A DNA stretch of 64,000 nucleotides, taken from positions 28,403,652-28,467,651 of the forward strand of contig CALNVZ010003434.1 of the NCBI GenBank assembly GCA_940671915.1. Direction: 5' to 3'. The DNA is from Paracentrotus lividus (taxonomy: Eukaryota; Echinodermata; Echinoidea; Camarodonta; Echinidae). The position numbers were made by a program, and so were the translations under genes. The notes beneath the pieces are model-generated. The model was not told the DNA's origin, made no database searches, and saw nothing but the letters and a program-made list of their open reading frames with translations. Shown here in pieces: positions 55,101-64,000 of the stretch (the stretch's first letter is position 1; every line of letters starts with the position of its first letter).

Positions 55101-58100
55101 GTAAATTGTGAACGTGATTGGTTACCCAAAAAGACGGACCTGTATTAGAATTGAGAGGATCGGTTAGGGCTATTTTCCTTTTTAAATTGATTGCTGGTTT
55201 TCTTAAAATGCTCTATTTTATCTTAAATCTACTCCACTCTTCTCCATTAAATCGGCCTCGTGATGTCCTTTTGCATTCTGCATAATTAAAAATTAACAAG
55301 TTGATATTGTGGATATCAGATGCATGCTGGCACTCGGTATTCTTCATAATCTGCTGATCGCATATAACCGGTTTAGAACCACTAAAAAATCGCAAGCGGA
55401 TTGTTAAATAATATCGGTTCCTCTGAAATGGCTACCATGTGTATATAAAACGATACTATTTTGAGTGTTGATTATTCAAGCACCTTATTTACAATTTTTT
55501 CGCTGCAGATGTTCTTGGAATCGTACGGTTACATGAGAAGGCACGCTCCATCTCATATAGTCACCAGGGCAGAGCTACGACCTCACATCGCAAAGATGCA
55601 GTCCTTCTATAACATCCCCATCACAGCCGAACTCGACGCCGAGACCATGGCGATGATTAGGAGACCTCGATGTGGGGTGAGCGACCTCAGTGTGACCGAG
55701 AGCGAGCTGGAGGGCGAACCAGGGACGCTGTTCAGCGGTGGTAGTGCGGGGTATAGCCTGTTCGTCAAGAGAAAGAAGAGATACGCGTTATCGGGGGCGA
55801 GCTGGGGAAGAACGACCATAACATTTACGTAAGTGCTTAATTATTCATTTGCATCATCTGAGATAACACACACCGTAATTATCATAACCCTCAAATGTTC
55901 ATTGAAGTAAAAATGTATTTGTTATATGCTCATGGCGCCATACTTGCTATTGCCATTATGACCATAATAACTGCTGCATTCACTGACCCTTAACATCGTC
56001 GACTTTGGCGATTCATGGAGATTCATGGCGATTATGTACAGTACTATAAATAGAAATTTGGCCTCACTTAATACAAAATTGTCATTGCCATCTAAGTCTT
56101 CCAGCCCAAGTTCCATTTGAATGACGAATTTCGGCGGCAAACTGTTTTTCAAATACAATATTTTCCGGTAAAAATGAAGTTCGTTTCTTTTTGGTTGGTG
56201 GCATGGTGTCTCTGGAATGATTGCACCTGTCATAGCTAGCTAGCATTTTAGGAGTAACTATTCGGCTTAATATACAAGACGTAAAAGAGCAAAGGGCATT
56301 CTAAAAGGCCAACCTGTCTAGTTTATTATCCTGTTCTGTTCTTTCTTGGCAATAATACAAGTGTAAGGTACAAAAATAGACCTTGGGTAAGGGCAGTGAA
56401 AAACCCTTTCCCAATTTAAGGATGTGTTTCTATACGTTCCCATGGTAACTGACGATTTCAGAGAAGTAAAAAGTGCCCATGGGTAAAGAGCAGTTTAGTT
56501 TTTACGGATTTCCTTGCATTTGTATACGACTTTTCCTAACATTGTATCAGATCCTATGTTAATGCTTGTTTTACTTCTAAATTTCAATCAATGAAAATTG
56601 TCGGCTTTGAATATCCTGCATATTGTATCGAGGGCAAAAACATCTCGACAGTAGGCGAACCCGTTTTACAAAAAATCTTGAAAACGAGGTTGGGCAAATG
56701 ATCTGCTACTAGAGGGCGTGGCGTGTTTTTGTGTGTGTGGGGTCTACCCTATTAATTTGACCCTGTAGTTCAACAATGTCCTTGGTCTATGTTGTATAGC
56801 TTAGATACCTACCATGAAGTGTTCATGAACTTCCTGGTGAGCTGACAGTGTTAAGGGCACAGGATGTACAAACGTCTAGGGATCTGAGCCCCCATCCTTA
56901 GTTAAAAATAGGCACAAGTACAAAGGAGAAGAACATTAAAAGGGGGTCCGAGGCATCTAGTAAGAAAGAGGAGCATCTTAAAGTGATATATGCACTGTAA
57001 AAAATATTTGTATTTTTACAGCAAATCTGCTGTCAGCAGAGTCGCCATATAAAAATGTAATTTAAAAAACAGTTTTGTTGTAAATTTCTCCTGCAAATAA
57101 TTACGTGAGAAATACAAAATATACATCAGGACCCCGTTGCATAAAACTTCTAACCGGAGTTTTTTCCGGTTAAAATCTGAAAACTGCGGTTGAAGTCCGA
57201 AAACTCCGGTTACAATATTTTTCTGCATTTTTTACTGTTTTTTCCATTGCATAAAAACATACCAGAGTTTTCAAAAGTATTAATGCAATAAATTTTTAGG
57301 GAGTTTTAAAACTCAGGTTGATTAACCTAAGAAATAGGTCTACATAAGACAAGCTTTTTAACCTGAGAAAACTCGGGTTAGAAAAAAAGTTTTATGCAAC
57401 ACCACCCTGGAGTAACACTCAGGAGTAACACATTTGCTCCGTTTTAACCAAATATGTCAGCTATAGAACTCTAATGATTTCCTTTCTTCTCTTTCGTTAA
57501 TTATTAGAGGAGAAATTTACAGCAAAAAAAAACTGTTATTTCAAATTACATTTTTGTATGGCGACTCTGCTGACATCACTTTGCTGTATTATTTTTTTAC
57601 AGTGTGGAAAACCTCAAATTATACAGTATCGATGATACTGTAACATTTGACAAAATGATAGACTGAAATAAAATATTGAGTTAAGCTCGTAGGCCCATTT
57701 TCATAAAGGTGTCCTAAGTTAGGTCAGGCCTAAATTCTGTGGTTAACTATGGGTAGCAAATTAATGTGACACAATATCGAACAGCAGATGTTCCATTTAT
57801 CAGAATTTTGGTGCTGAAAGTATTAAAACCTGCCTGGGAATGATAAGTATCAAGGTTTTTCTAACTTTATATCATGATTCCAGAACATGTGGAACATAAC
57901 AACATAGACAGTCTGTGTCACATTTTGCTACCGATAGTTAAAACCACAGAGTTTAGGCCTGGCTTAATATGTATTAGGACACCTTTGTGAAAACGGGTCG
58001 TAAAGTACACATGTCCTGAGCCCCAATATCGACCGCCACCACACACAAAGCGTAGATACACCCTTCAATTCACCCTCACGTCAGAAGCCTAGTTTTGAAT

Positions 58101-58628
58101 CGGACAATCACAAGGGCAGTGATCAGATATAAAGAGTGTGCTGGTAATTTCCTTTCTTTGATTTCACCTACGATGTCCCTCTCCCATATATCGGGTTCCC
58201 CTTGTACCCCACCGGGCCTCCTAACCCCAAAGATTTACTCGCTCAAAGTGATTAAGGAGGGTTGAATCTTTCAAGGAAAATAGTTGAGTTCTCTTAATCT
58301 AAATTAATGAAGAAAGATGATGTGCTTTTTATTTAACACATTGATATTGAGACTCAAGGGAACTTTCGTGTTCTTTGTGTCGGCATTGTGTCCTTACATA
58401 TTTCATGAAGATATCTCGATTACAAATTTCATGGAATTGTGGATGTGTTTTGCCCTTTCATAATGATTTGGAGATTCCTAAAATATTCTTACTAAGCCAC
58501 ATAGCTATTAGCTGCTATTCAATAACATTTCATTAATCAGTATTCACATTTATAAAGTCATTAATCACAAGACCCAATAATTACATAAATGCTAATAGGG
58601 CTACTTTGTTTAATAATACCCCCCCCCC

Positions 58629-58676
<48 letters not shown>

Positions 58677-60328
58677 AAAAAAAAAAAAAAAGACTGGATT
58701 AGTATATTTTGCTATCGAGGACCAACTAATATTCAGTTATATTTGTACACGTTTGATCACTCTAAATCCAGTTTTTTACGTAATAGAACAGTATCCCAAT
58801 GCATAGTTAATATAATTATATGCCTTTAGAATATTAAGAGCGAATTAATTAGGTAATGGGATACTGTGTTAGCTTGTGTTATTCCATTATTCATATCAAA
58901 TTATCAAACATGATTTGATTTTTTTTTATTTATTATTTTTTTTTTTGCGAATAAACAGTTCAATAGCACTCCGCGTTTGTTTTTCGATTCCAGTATAGGA
59001 GAAATGTAAAGCGGAAACCCATATCAAAATAACGACGGTATTTTTTTTTTCTTCAGTTTTGATGACACCGTAACTCTCCCTTTTCCAGTCCTGACAGTCT
59101 AGAATTTTCATTCCTCTGCATTGCGAATTCGACCGACTTTAAACAACAATGCCAGGATGAAAATAACTTTTTGAGGGGAATTGAACTCAACATGTGCTTA
59201 TCATAATCATTATTTCATTCTTCTTCGTTTCTTGGCTCCTGTTCTACGTTGCTATGGAAACAAGGAAGAGCATGAGAAATGGAACTAGTCGTTAGAATGG
59301 CTTCTTCTAACTAAAGTCACTAATCAAATATCTGGAACAAAGATTGCTATATTTTTTTCCCTCTTGATATTCCCATGTACCTCTTCATCACTGTTTACCT
59401 TAAAAAACTATTAAAACATGATACGTGTCATTTGATTGAAAAGAGATCAAAATTAACATCACGAAGATAACGATTCGATTTATTTAGTCCAATTAGTATC
59501 GTTCCTTTATTCATTATATTGCAAGAAAATTAACTTTTATAATCAAATCACTATCTTTCTTTCATTCATTCTCGTAGATTTGATAACTACACCCCTGACC
59601 TTCCACGTTCTGAAGTACGAAGGGCTGTCTTGGGCGGACTCAAAGTATGGAGTGACGTCACACCCTTAAAGGTATGATTCCATTTTTGATAATTTAATCT
59701 AACAACAAGTTGACTTATCTACTGAATTACCTGATTAGAACAATGTCACTTTACACTTTGTACATTTGGTAATAGATTTTTTTTCCCCAGTATACACCTT
59801 ATGCATATGACGTCATAACCTCATAGCGCCCTCCCTCAGAGGATATTGGAAAACGCGTAAACGGATTGTCAGAGATGCGCCAGCTGCAGATCGTTAATGC
59901 GTGCAAGGCAATGGCCTCAGCCTCTAAGATGGCGGCGCGATGACGTCAATGCATAAGGTCTGTATGATAAGACAAGATACATTTTCATAATGTTGCTTCA
60001 CTACAATTGACATTGTTGCATAAGATCTTAAATATTCCTCCCCTTGGTCTTTCACATTCTTTCCAGTTTCAAGAGATCGGTTACGGTCAAGGTGAGCCCG
60101 ACATCCACATCCTATTCGCAGCACAGGAACACAACGACGAGTACTCGTTCGATGGGCAGGGCGGAACACTCGCCCACGCCTTCTACCCCGGACCCGGTCT
60201 GGGTGGCGACGCTCACTTTGATGAAGACGAAACTTTTACAGCTTACACTCATGAAGGTATACCTTAAAGGGATTGTTCAGGATCTCAAAAGCAAACAAAC
60301 AAACCAACAAACAAGCACAATTCACGCG

Positions 60329-60372
<44 letters not shown>

Positions 60373-61503
60373 TCCACATACGCACATACCCTCCAATTCT
60401 TCCAGGTTATGCAAACATGATTGCAAACCTTTAGGACGGACAGGAATCGCCTGAGGATTTTAAGGTTTAAGGATGAATACCATCATTTACATAAACGTAC
60501 ATGGGTAAACTTAAGATAACACTACAGTCCATAGAGGAAAAATAATCTAACATTTCAGGTCACTTTCACCATTTTACTTGTTGTGAAGCATGTAGTGGCA
60601 GGGGCCGCGGAGCCGGGGGGGGGGGCTGCAGCCCCCCCCCCACTTTTTTCAGCCAACGTGTACAAAAACGCAAAAATGACCATACATTTGTGATTTTTAG
60701 CCTGTTCAGCCCCCCCCCCCCCACTTTCAAAAACGCCCGCGCCCCCTGAGTGGTGCCTTGCAAATGACATTTCAAGGTATATTATACAGGTCCCCCCCCC
60801 TTCTCAGATTTTCCCAAGCTACAAATTCCCTTTAAGCAGTTAAGGGTCAAAATGAATCAATTCCGGGTCCATTGCAGCCATAACCATTCAGATTTAATTA
60901 TCACCAAACATCTCGCATGGCAATAATTGACATGTATTAGTGTAGGGCTCCAACGGAATTGACCTTTCATTTTTTTTTAAAATAAGCACAAATTTTTAAG
61001 AAATTATTTGCTTGAACACTGTAAACATAAATTAGTCATTTTGACTAATAAACATTAGTCCTGGCATATGTCTGAAATGACTAGAATTAATTAGTCAGAT
61101 GACTAACGTTTAGTCATTTCAGACACTTTTGGATTAAGTCAGATGACTAGAATTAATTAGTCAAATGACTAAAGTTTAGTCATTTCAGACACTTTTGGAT
61201 TTAGTCAGATGACTAGAATTAATTAGTCAAATGACTAAAGTTTAGTCATTTCAGACACTTTTGGATTAAGTCAGATGACTAGAATTAATTAGTCAAATGA
61301 CTAAAGTTTAGTCATTTCAGACACTTTTGGATTTAGTCAGATGACTAAAATTAATTAGTCAGAAAAAGCCAAATATTAGTCAAATGACTTATTTTAGCTG
61401 GTCATCATTTTAAGGCCATATTTTATGTAAAAACAAAAGAAATGAAGCAACTAAATCTCTTCTTGATTTAAAACAGATCTATTTCAACATAATCGGGCTA
61501 TAC

Positions 61504-61552
<49 letters not shown>

Positions 61553-64000
61553 TAATAATAATAATGATAATAATAATAACAATGGTCTATACTTTTAACT
61601 CGATAAAACATATTTTAAAAATTTCATTTTTACATAGTACAACATAAATTATAAAAATATATAGCATAATAGTTAACATTATCATGATAGCAGATACTCT
61701 GAATTGTTGTAATGATGATTACATAGTAAATAGCCTGCAAGACATCATAGTGTTATTACTGTACTAAAAGGCAAATTTGTGAGGCCAATACACTTAAATA
61801 GCATAGGAGGAAGAGAGTGAAAGGGTGAGGAAGACACAGAGTAAGAGTAAAAGTGAAAGGAGAACAAGAGGGGAGGACAGAGGGAGAGAGAGAGAGAGAG
61901 ACCAGGATGGAGAAGAATGGAAAAGTCTAATACAAATTTATTTAAAAAAAAAAAAGTAAATTAAAACGCATAAATGTAAATTCGAAAATATTGGTTTCAA
62001 TGAAGAAATTCCCAATCATCACCTTCACTTCAAATAATATAATAATTATGTATATGTATTGCTTTGAATATGTACATGTATACATGACATGTTGCATTTC
62101 ACTGCATGCAATACATTCAAACAAGGTAAAGTACGTGGTACAGTGTAATATAAAGGTTTGAATACAAGAACATTATGCAGAATAGAACAAAAAATAAAAA
62201 TAAAAAAACAGACATGCAGGAAATAGCATGTATCTGAAGTTCAACTTGTCTTGGAAATTTCAGCAATAACAAATAGCAAATATTCCCCCAGCTCAACAAA
62301 GGTACAACTCCATTCAATACTCTGAGAAAGTCTTAAAATCGTCTGATAGCACGTTCAACGTAAATCCTTGCTGATTCAATGCGACATGTCTTGACTGTGG
62401 CGTGTGTGTTGAGTTGCTTCCAATGTACAAATGGTGGTATGTTTTAGTGTTGCTCCCCCTTTTTGCTCTTATGAGAAAACAACGATCAGCCATGACGCCA
62501 TCGCCATGTTCAATGTCGTTCAAGCAACCAGATTCTTGTGTGATCTTTTAATCTGATACACTACCTCCAAAGCTGATCGAGAGAGAAGGTACCCCTTGGA
62601 AATGTTGCAACTAAGAGCTTGGGAGTATTGTGATGTTTATAAGATGACCAAGTTATTCTCTTAGAACAAGGCGTCGATGTGGTTAAATATTTCAGTACAC
62701 TCTATAATTGTTCTAGCGTTCTTGAAATATCTAAAACTCTTCGGAAGACTTGCCCTAACTTGTTCCTTTGTTGGCCATTTGATGAGAAGTTGTCGCAGTT
62801 TAAGGTCCAGAAAATTTCAAAATGTTCCAATTCCAAATGTATCTGCCAGTTTTGTAAAACCACGTCGAAGACGGAAAAGTGTCATAATGAATTCTTCATA
62901 CACAGTGAATATCCTTGAACGATGTTCCTGAAAAAGAAGGCCATTAAAATAAAAAGAATTATTTGACAGGCATTATAAAATCCCTGGAAGGGCATCTATA
63001 TAATAATTGAAATATTTGTCTCTCTCATCATGATCTTCATTCCTTACATGAATTCATTTGATTTTCAAATTTACTAAATTATTAAAATAGTCATTAAAAT
63101 GAGTTATTACTACTATTATTATTATTATTATTATTATTCTATTCGGCAGAAAGATGACATACAATATAAATAAAATTGATTCCATATAAAACATATTATT
63201 AAAGAACACAAAAATATTAATACACTGTTTTCACCTGGCTGGGCTGCAAGGCCTTGGGCAAAGTTAACTAAATAACTACAGTCTGCGGACCGCTCTAACC
63301 TATTATCCAGCCAGGTGAATTCAGTGTTGCAATATACATGTATGTGACATTAACAATTATAACATAACATTCATAACTTTAAAAATCATTAAAAGAAAAT
63401 CAGTTTAAAATGGTACAAATTGTGTTTTAAAAAGGCGTTCAAGCAGTTGTTGACTCTCTTTCAAGTAGACATAACCACACCATATTGGAAAGGTGTCTTA
63501 ATTCCAAACATAAAAGTATGAGACATAATGTACTATAAGCTAATATATAAGTAAATTGCAATTAAATATGTGGGGAAAAAAAACCCTGCAATGACAATAA
63601 TATTGCAAAGCTGTAATTAAAGGAATGTTGGCATTCAATTGGCGAAATAAACCATTTAATCCAATATCTAAATGTTTTTTGATTGTTCACAATATTTTGC
63701 TATAATGTATGATCATGAGCAATGTATACACGTACATAGCAATATTTCCTATTATTTTAATTTATAGCATAATTTATTTCCCCCCTTTTACATGATTGAA
63801 GGTGATCATGCTGAGCTATTTGTTCAACTCTCTGAAAGAGAAGGCATCAAAAATGAGGTACTGGAATGGATTCAAAACACCAAAAGCTTCTCCAGCTAGA
63901 TCTGAGGTACTTTCACTTCATGTTCTATAATTCTGTACTTGAATCTGTACATGAAAATCAATTTTTGAATAACAATCTCACCTTTTAGAGGGAGTGGTAA
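42971..64000 (+). CDS. MMP-B: furin-activated matrix metalloproteinase, 5' part only
   Basis: Four exons (42971-43102, 55509-55828, 59578-59671, 60067-60256) join in phase and give about 246 residues. An N-terminal segment with a hydrophobic core ([14 protein letters not shown]) is a signal peptide with a long basic lead, followed by an Asp-rich stretch. The propeptide has the cysteine switch PRCGVSD (97-103) and ends in RKKR (132-135), a full furin site. The catalytic domain begins YALSGASW and continues through [34 protein letters not shown]. The exon with HExxH, the hinge and any hemopexin domain were not found and should lie past the window end, so the gene is cut by the edge. It is a tandem paralogue of MMP-A, with identical phases at introns 1 and 2. 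Confidence 0.9.
45050..46760 (+). repeat. ~200-bp degenerate tandem array with a conserved core
   Basis: A core like gattccctgccgaaatggag then gtactttaa recurs with atgg at 45111, 45448, 45649, 45842, 46045, 46249 (atga), 46452 and 46656. Spacing is about 201-204 bp for most steps, 193 once, and 337 once, where a unit has decayed. Flanking parts (aataacaactgcagcatcc before; tagcctctcgatcagacttc after) are recognisable but much more diverged than the core. Confidence 0.9.
49190..49456. mobile_element. GAGACGTCTC MITE family, copy 3
   Basis: It begins atggtggtatctcactttgc and ends cgaagtgagataccaccat. The interior has inverted ggagac/gtctcc words and a hairpin around 49320. It is uninterrupted. 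Confidence 0.85.
53485..53545. mobile_element. Decayed fragment of the GAGACGTCTC family
   Basis: Words ggagacgtctacgag, gagacgtctcaaag and cgtttccgagac occur together, but no ends are recognisable. Confidence 0.45.
54641..54719. repeat. 79-bp near-perfect inverted repeat (hairpin)
   Basis: Arms of ~37 bases begin tgtgtgcatgggaagt and end acttcccatgcacaca, meeting at ttatacgtaatacgtataa. Mismatches are confined to a few positions (tgctcaa against tggagcg). Confidence 0.9.
55509..55828 (+). CDS. MMP-B exon 2 (propeptide and furin site)
   Basis: The acceptor is ctgcag and the donor gtaagt. It enters phase 0 and leaves two bases of a Thr codon. It encodes FLESYGYM, the propeptide helix region, PRCGVSD, a longer-than-usual linker rich in Glu and Gly, and RKKR before the mature N-terminus YALSG. 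It is noticeably GC-rich compared with its surroundings. Confidence 0.93.
56993..57604. mobile_element. MITE with CACTGTAAAAAA ends, carrying a nested MITE
   Basis: Left cactgtaaaaaatatttgta and right ttatttttttacagtg are inverted, as are the inner gctgtcagcagagtcgccat and atggcgactctgctgacatc. The similarity runs for ~100 bp per side. The element at 57127-57410 is inserted inside. Confidence 0.9.
57127..57410. mobile_element. Nested MITE with GTTGCATAAAACTT ends
   Basis: Left gttgcataaaacttctaacc and right aaaaagttttatgcaac are inverted. Inner aactccggtta/taacctgag words also pair. It sits inside the CACTGTAAAAAA element. Confidence 0.8.
57692..58000. mobile_element. MITE related to the 32233-32798 element
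   Basis: Left (cccattttcataaaggtgtc, then ctaagttaggtcaggcc) and right (ggcctggcttaatat, then aggacacctttgtgaaaacg) are inverted. Inner gtggttaactat/atagttaaaaccac resembles the 32-kb copy. Confidence 0.8.
58612..58692. repeat. C/A homopolymer tract
   Basis: A run of about 10 C then about 60 A with two short interruptions. Confidence 0.95.
59578..59671 (+). CDS. MMP-B exon 3 (catalytic domain start)
   Basis: The acceptor is tcgtag and the donor gtatga. It completes the Thr codon and encodes [20 protein letters not shown], then [11 protein letters not shown], leaving phase 0. MMP-A has no intron at this place. Confidence 0.9.
59797..59958. mobile_element. MITE with TGACGTCA-containing ends
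   Basis: Left ccttatgcatatgacgtcat and right atgacgtcaatgcataagg are inverted. The bodies carry cgccctcc/ggcggcg words. It occupies about 40% of the 395-bp intron 3 of MMP-B. Confidence 0.75.
60067..60256 (+). CDS. MMP-B exon 4 (structural zinc/calcium region)
   Basis: The acceptor is ttccag and the donor gtatac. It encodes [20 protein letters not shown], then [15 protein letters not shown] and [18 protein letters not shown], leaving one base of a Gly codon, the same phase as MMP-A exon 3. The usual HGD is HND here. Confidence 0.93.
60331..60369. repeat. (CA)n microsatellite
   Basis: About 19 CA dinucleotides. Confidence 0.95.
60599..60748. mobile_element. hAT-like MITE, CAGGGGCCGCGGAGC ends, copy 2
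   Basis: It begins caggggccgcggagc and ends in a shortened gcccgcgccccctg. The interior matches copy 1 at 34314-34492 (gcagcccccc, tttttcagccaa, tgtacaaaaa-gcaaaaatg). AGTGG stands on both sides, a possible part of a target duplication. Confidence 0.8.
61017..61400. repeat. 66-bp tandem array of TTAGTCA words
   Basis: Copies of a 66-bp unit are marked by agacacttttggatt at 61121, 61187, 61253 and 61319. Each unit contains aattaattagtcaaatgact, then aaagtttagtcatttc. The copies alternate between ggattaag and ggatttag. CACTGTAA just before the array looks like a MITE end. Confidence 0.9.
61507..61581. repeat. (AAT)n microsatellite
   Basis: About 24 AAT triplets with a few G interruptions. Confidence 0.95.
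62225..62912 (-). pseudogene. Decayed DDE_Tnp_4 transposase (Harbinger/ISL2EU-like)
   Basis: Read on the minus strand, short blocks in shifting frames follow the order of a DDE_Tnp_4 transposase with its HTH_Tnp_4 N-terminal part. They are [14 protein letters not shown] and LADTFGIG (near 62830-62905); [15 protein letters not shown] and [11 protein letters not shown] (near 62690-62780); [11 protein letters not shown] (near 62640); [20 protein letters not shown] (near 62495-62545); and [12 protein letters not shown] (near 62340-62375). Stops and frameshifts separate them (a TAA at 62548-62550, a TAG in the LWR region, a stop after RRF). The first catalytic Asp (usually IIDCTE) is Glu here. The loop between the MADR and VERAI blocks is not recognisable. 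It is a dead copy lying in MMP-B intron 4. The Cys-rich plus-strand open frame at 62679-62918 is its antisense shadow. Confidence 0.88.
63109..63139. repeat. (TTA)n microsatellite
   Basis: About 10 ATT/TTA triplets. Confidence 0.9.
63223..63326. mobile_element. 104-bp MITE with CACTG ends
   Basis: Left cactgttttcacctggctgg and right ccagccaggtgaattcagtg are inverted at 18 of 20 positions. The middle is about 64 bases and non-coding. It may be a very short family or a solo foldback. Confidence 0.75.

Larger units (their letters stand above)
43103..55508 (+). other. MMP-B intron 1 (12.4 kb)
   Basis: Both borders are phase 0 and no further exon was recognised inside. It holds a ~200-bp degenerate tandem array (45050-46760), a GAGACGTCTC MITE (49190-49456), a decayed relative (53485-53545) and a perfect-looking hairpin (54641-54719). 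The remainder is AT-rich with no visible feature. Confidence 0.65.
60257..64000 (+). other. MMP-B intron 4 (continues past the window)
   Basis: No exon with HExxH or any later MMP domain was found. The stretch holds a hAT-like MITE, a 66-bp tandem array, microsatellites, a decayed transposase on the other strand and a 104-bp MITE. Confidence 0.6.

Overview
The window is animal genomic DNA: AT-rich, intron-rich and full of short inverted-repeat transposons, tRNA-derived SINEs and microsatellites, with one 524-base run of Ns. Two matrix metalloproteinase (MMP) genes in tandem, a GPR143-type receptor, a SINE ending in an ATT-rich tail and very dense MITEs suggest a marine invertebrate. I think an echinoderm, probably a sea urchin, is most likely. 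That is inference from style and content, not a database match.

Layout. (1) 1-3453, + strand: the last five coding exons of a GPR143-like G-protein-coupled receptor, whose 5' part lies before the window. Two of these exons have spawned local tandem repeats. (2) 3454-13402: intergenic, with several MITEs and a purine-rich repeat array. (3) 13403-30119, + strand: a complete eight-exon MMP gene, here MMP-A, 563 codons by my exon model. It encodes a signal peptide, cysteine-switch propeptide, furin-type site, catalytic domain with [11 protein letters not shown], a Pro/Gly-rich hinge, a hemopexin domain and a hydrophobic C-terminus that suggests a GPI anchor. Intron 1 is 10.4 kb, holds the assembly gap and is packed with transposons. 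(4) 30120-42970: 3' UTR and intergenic DNA, with nested MITEs and a palindrome of about 2 kb at 39521-41494. (5) 42971 to the window end, + strand: the first four exons of a paralogous MMP, here MMP-B (signal peptide, propeptide with PRCGVSD, furin site RKKR, first part of the catalytic domain). The exon with the zinc-binding HExxH motif was not found and should lie beyond 64000. Its first intron carries a degenerate ~200-bp tandem array. A decayed DDE_Tnp_4 transposase lies antisense inside the gene at 62225-62912.

The two MMPs share intron phases (0, then 2) at their first two introns and lie head to tail, so they are tandem duplicates. MMP-B has an extra intron inside the catalytic domain that MMP-A lacks. 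Both look like furin-activated secreted or cell-surface proteases acting on extracellular matrix; GPR143 is an unrelated neighbour. Apart from these genes the dominant feature is MITEs, several inserted inside one another. All exon models come from reading splice sites and phases by eye, with no transcript evidence.
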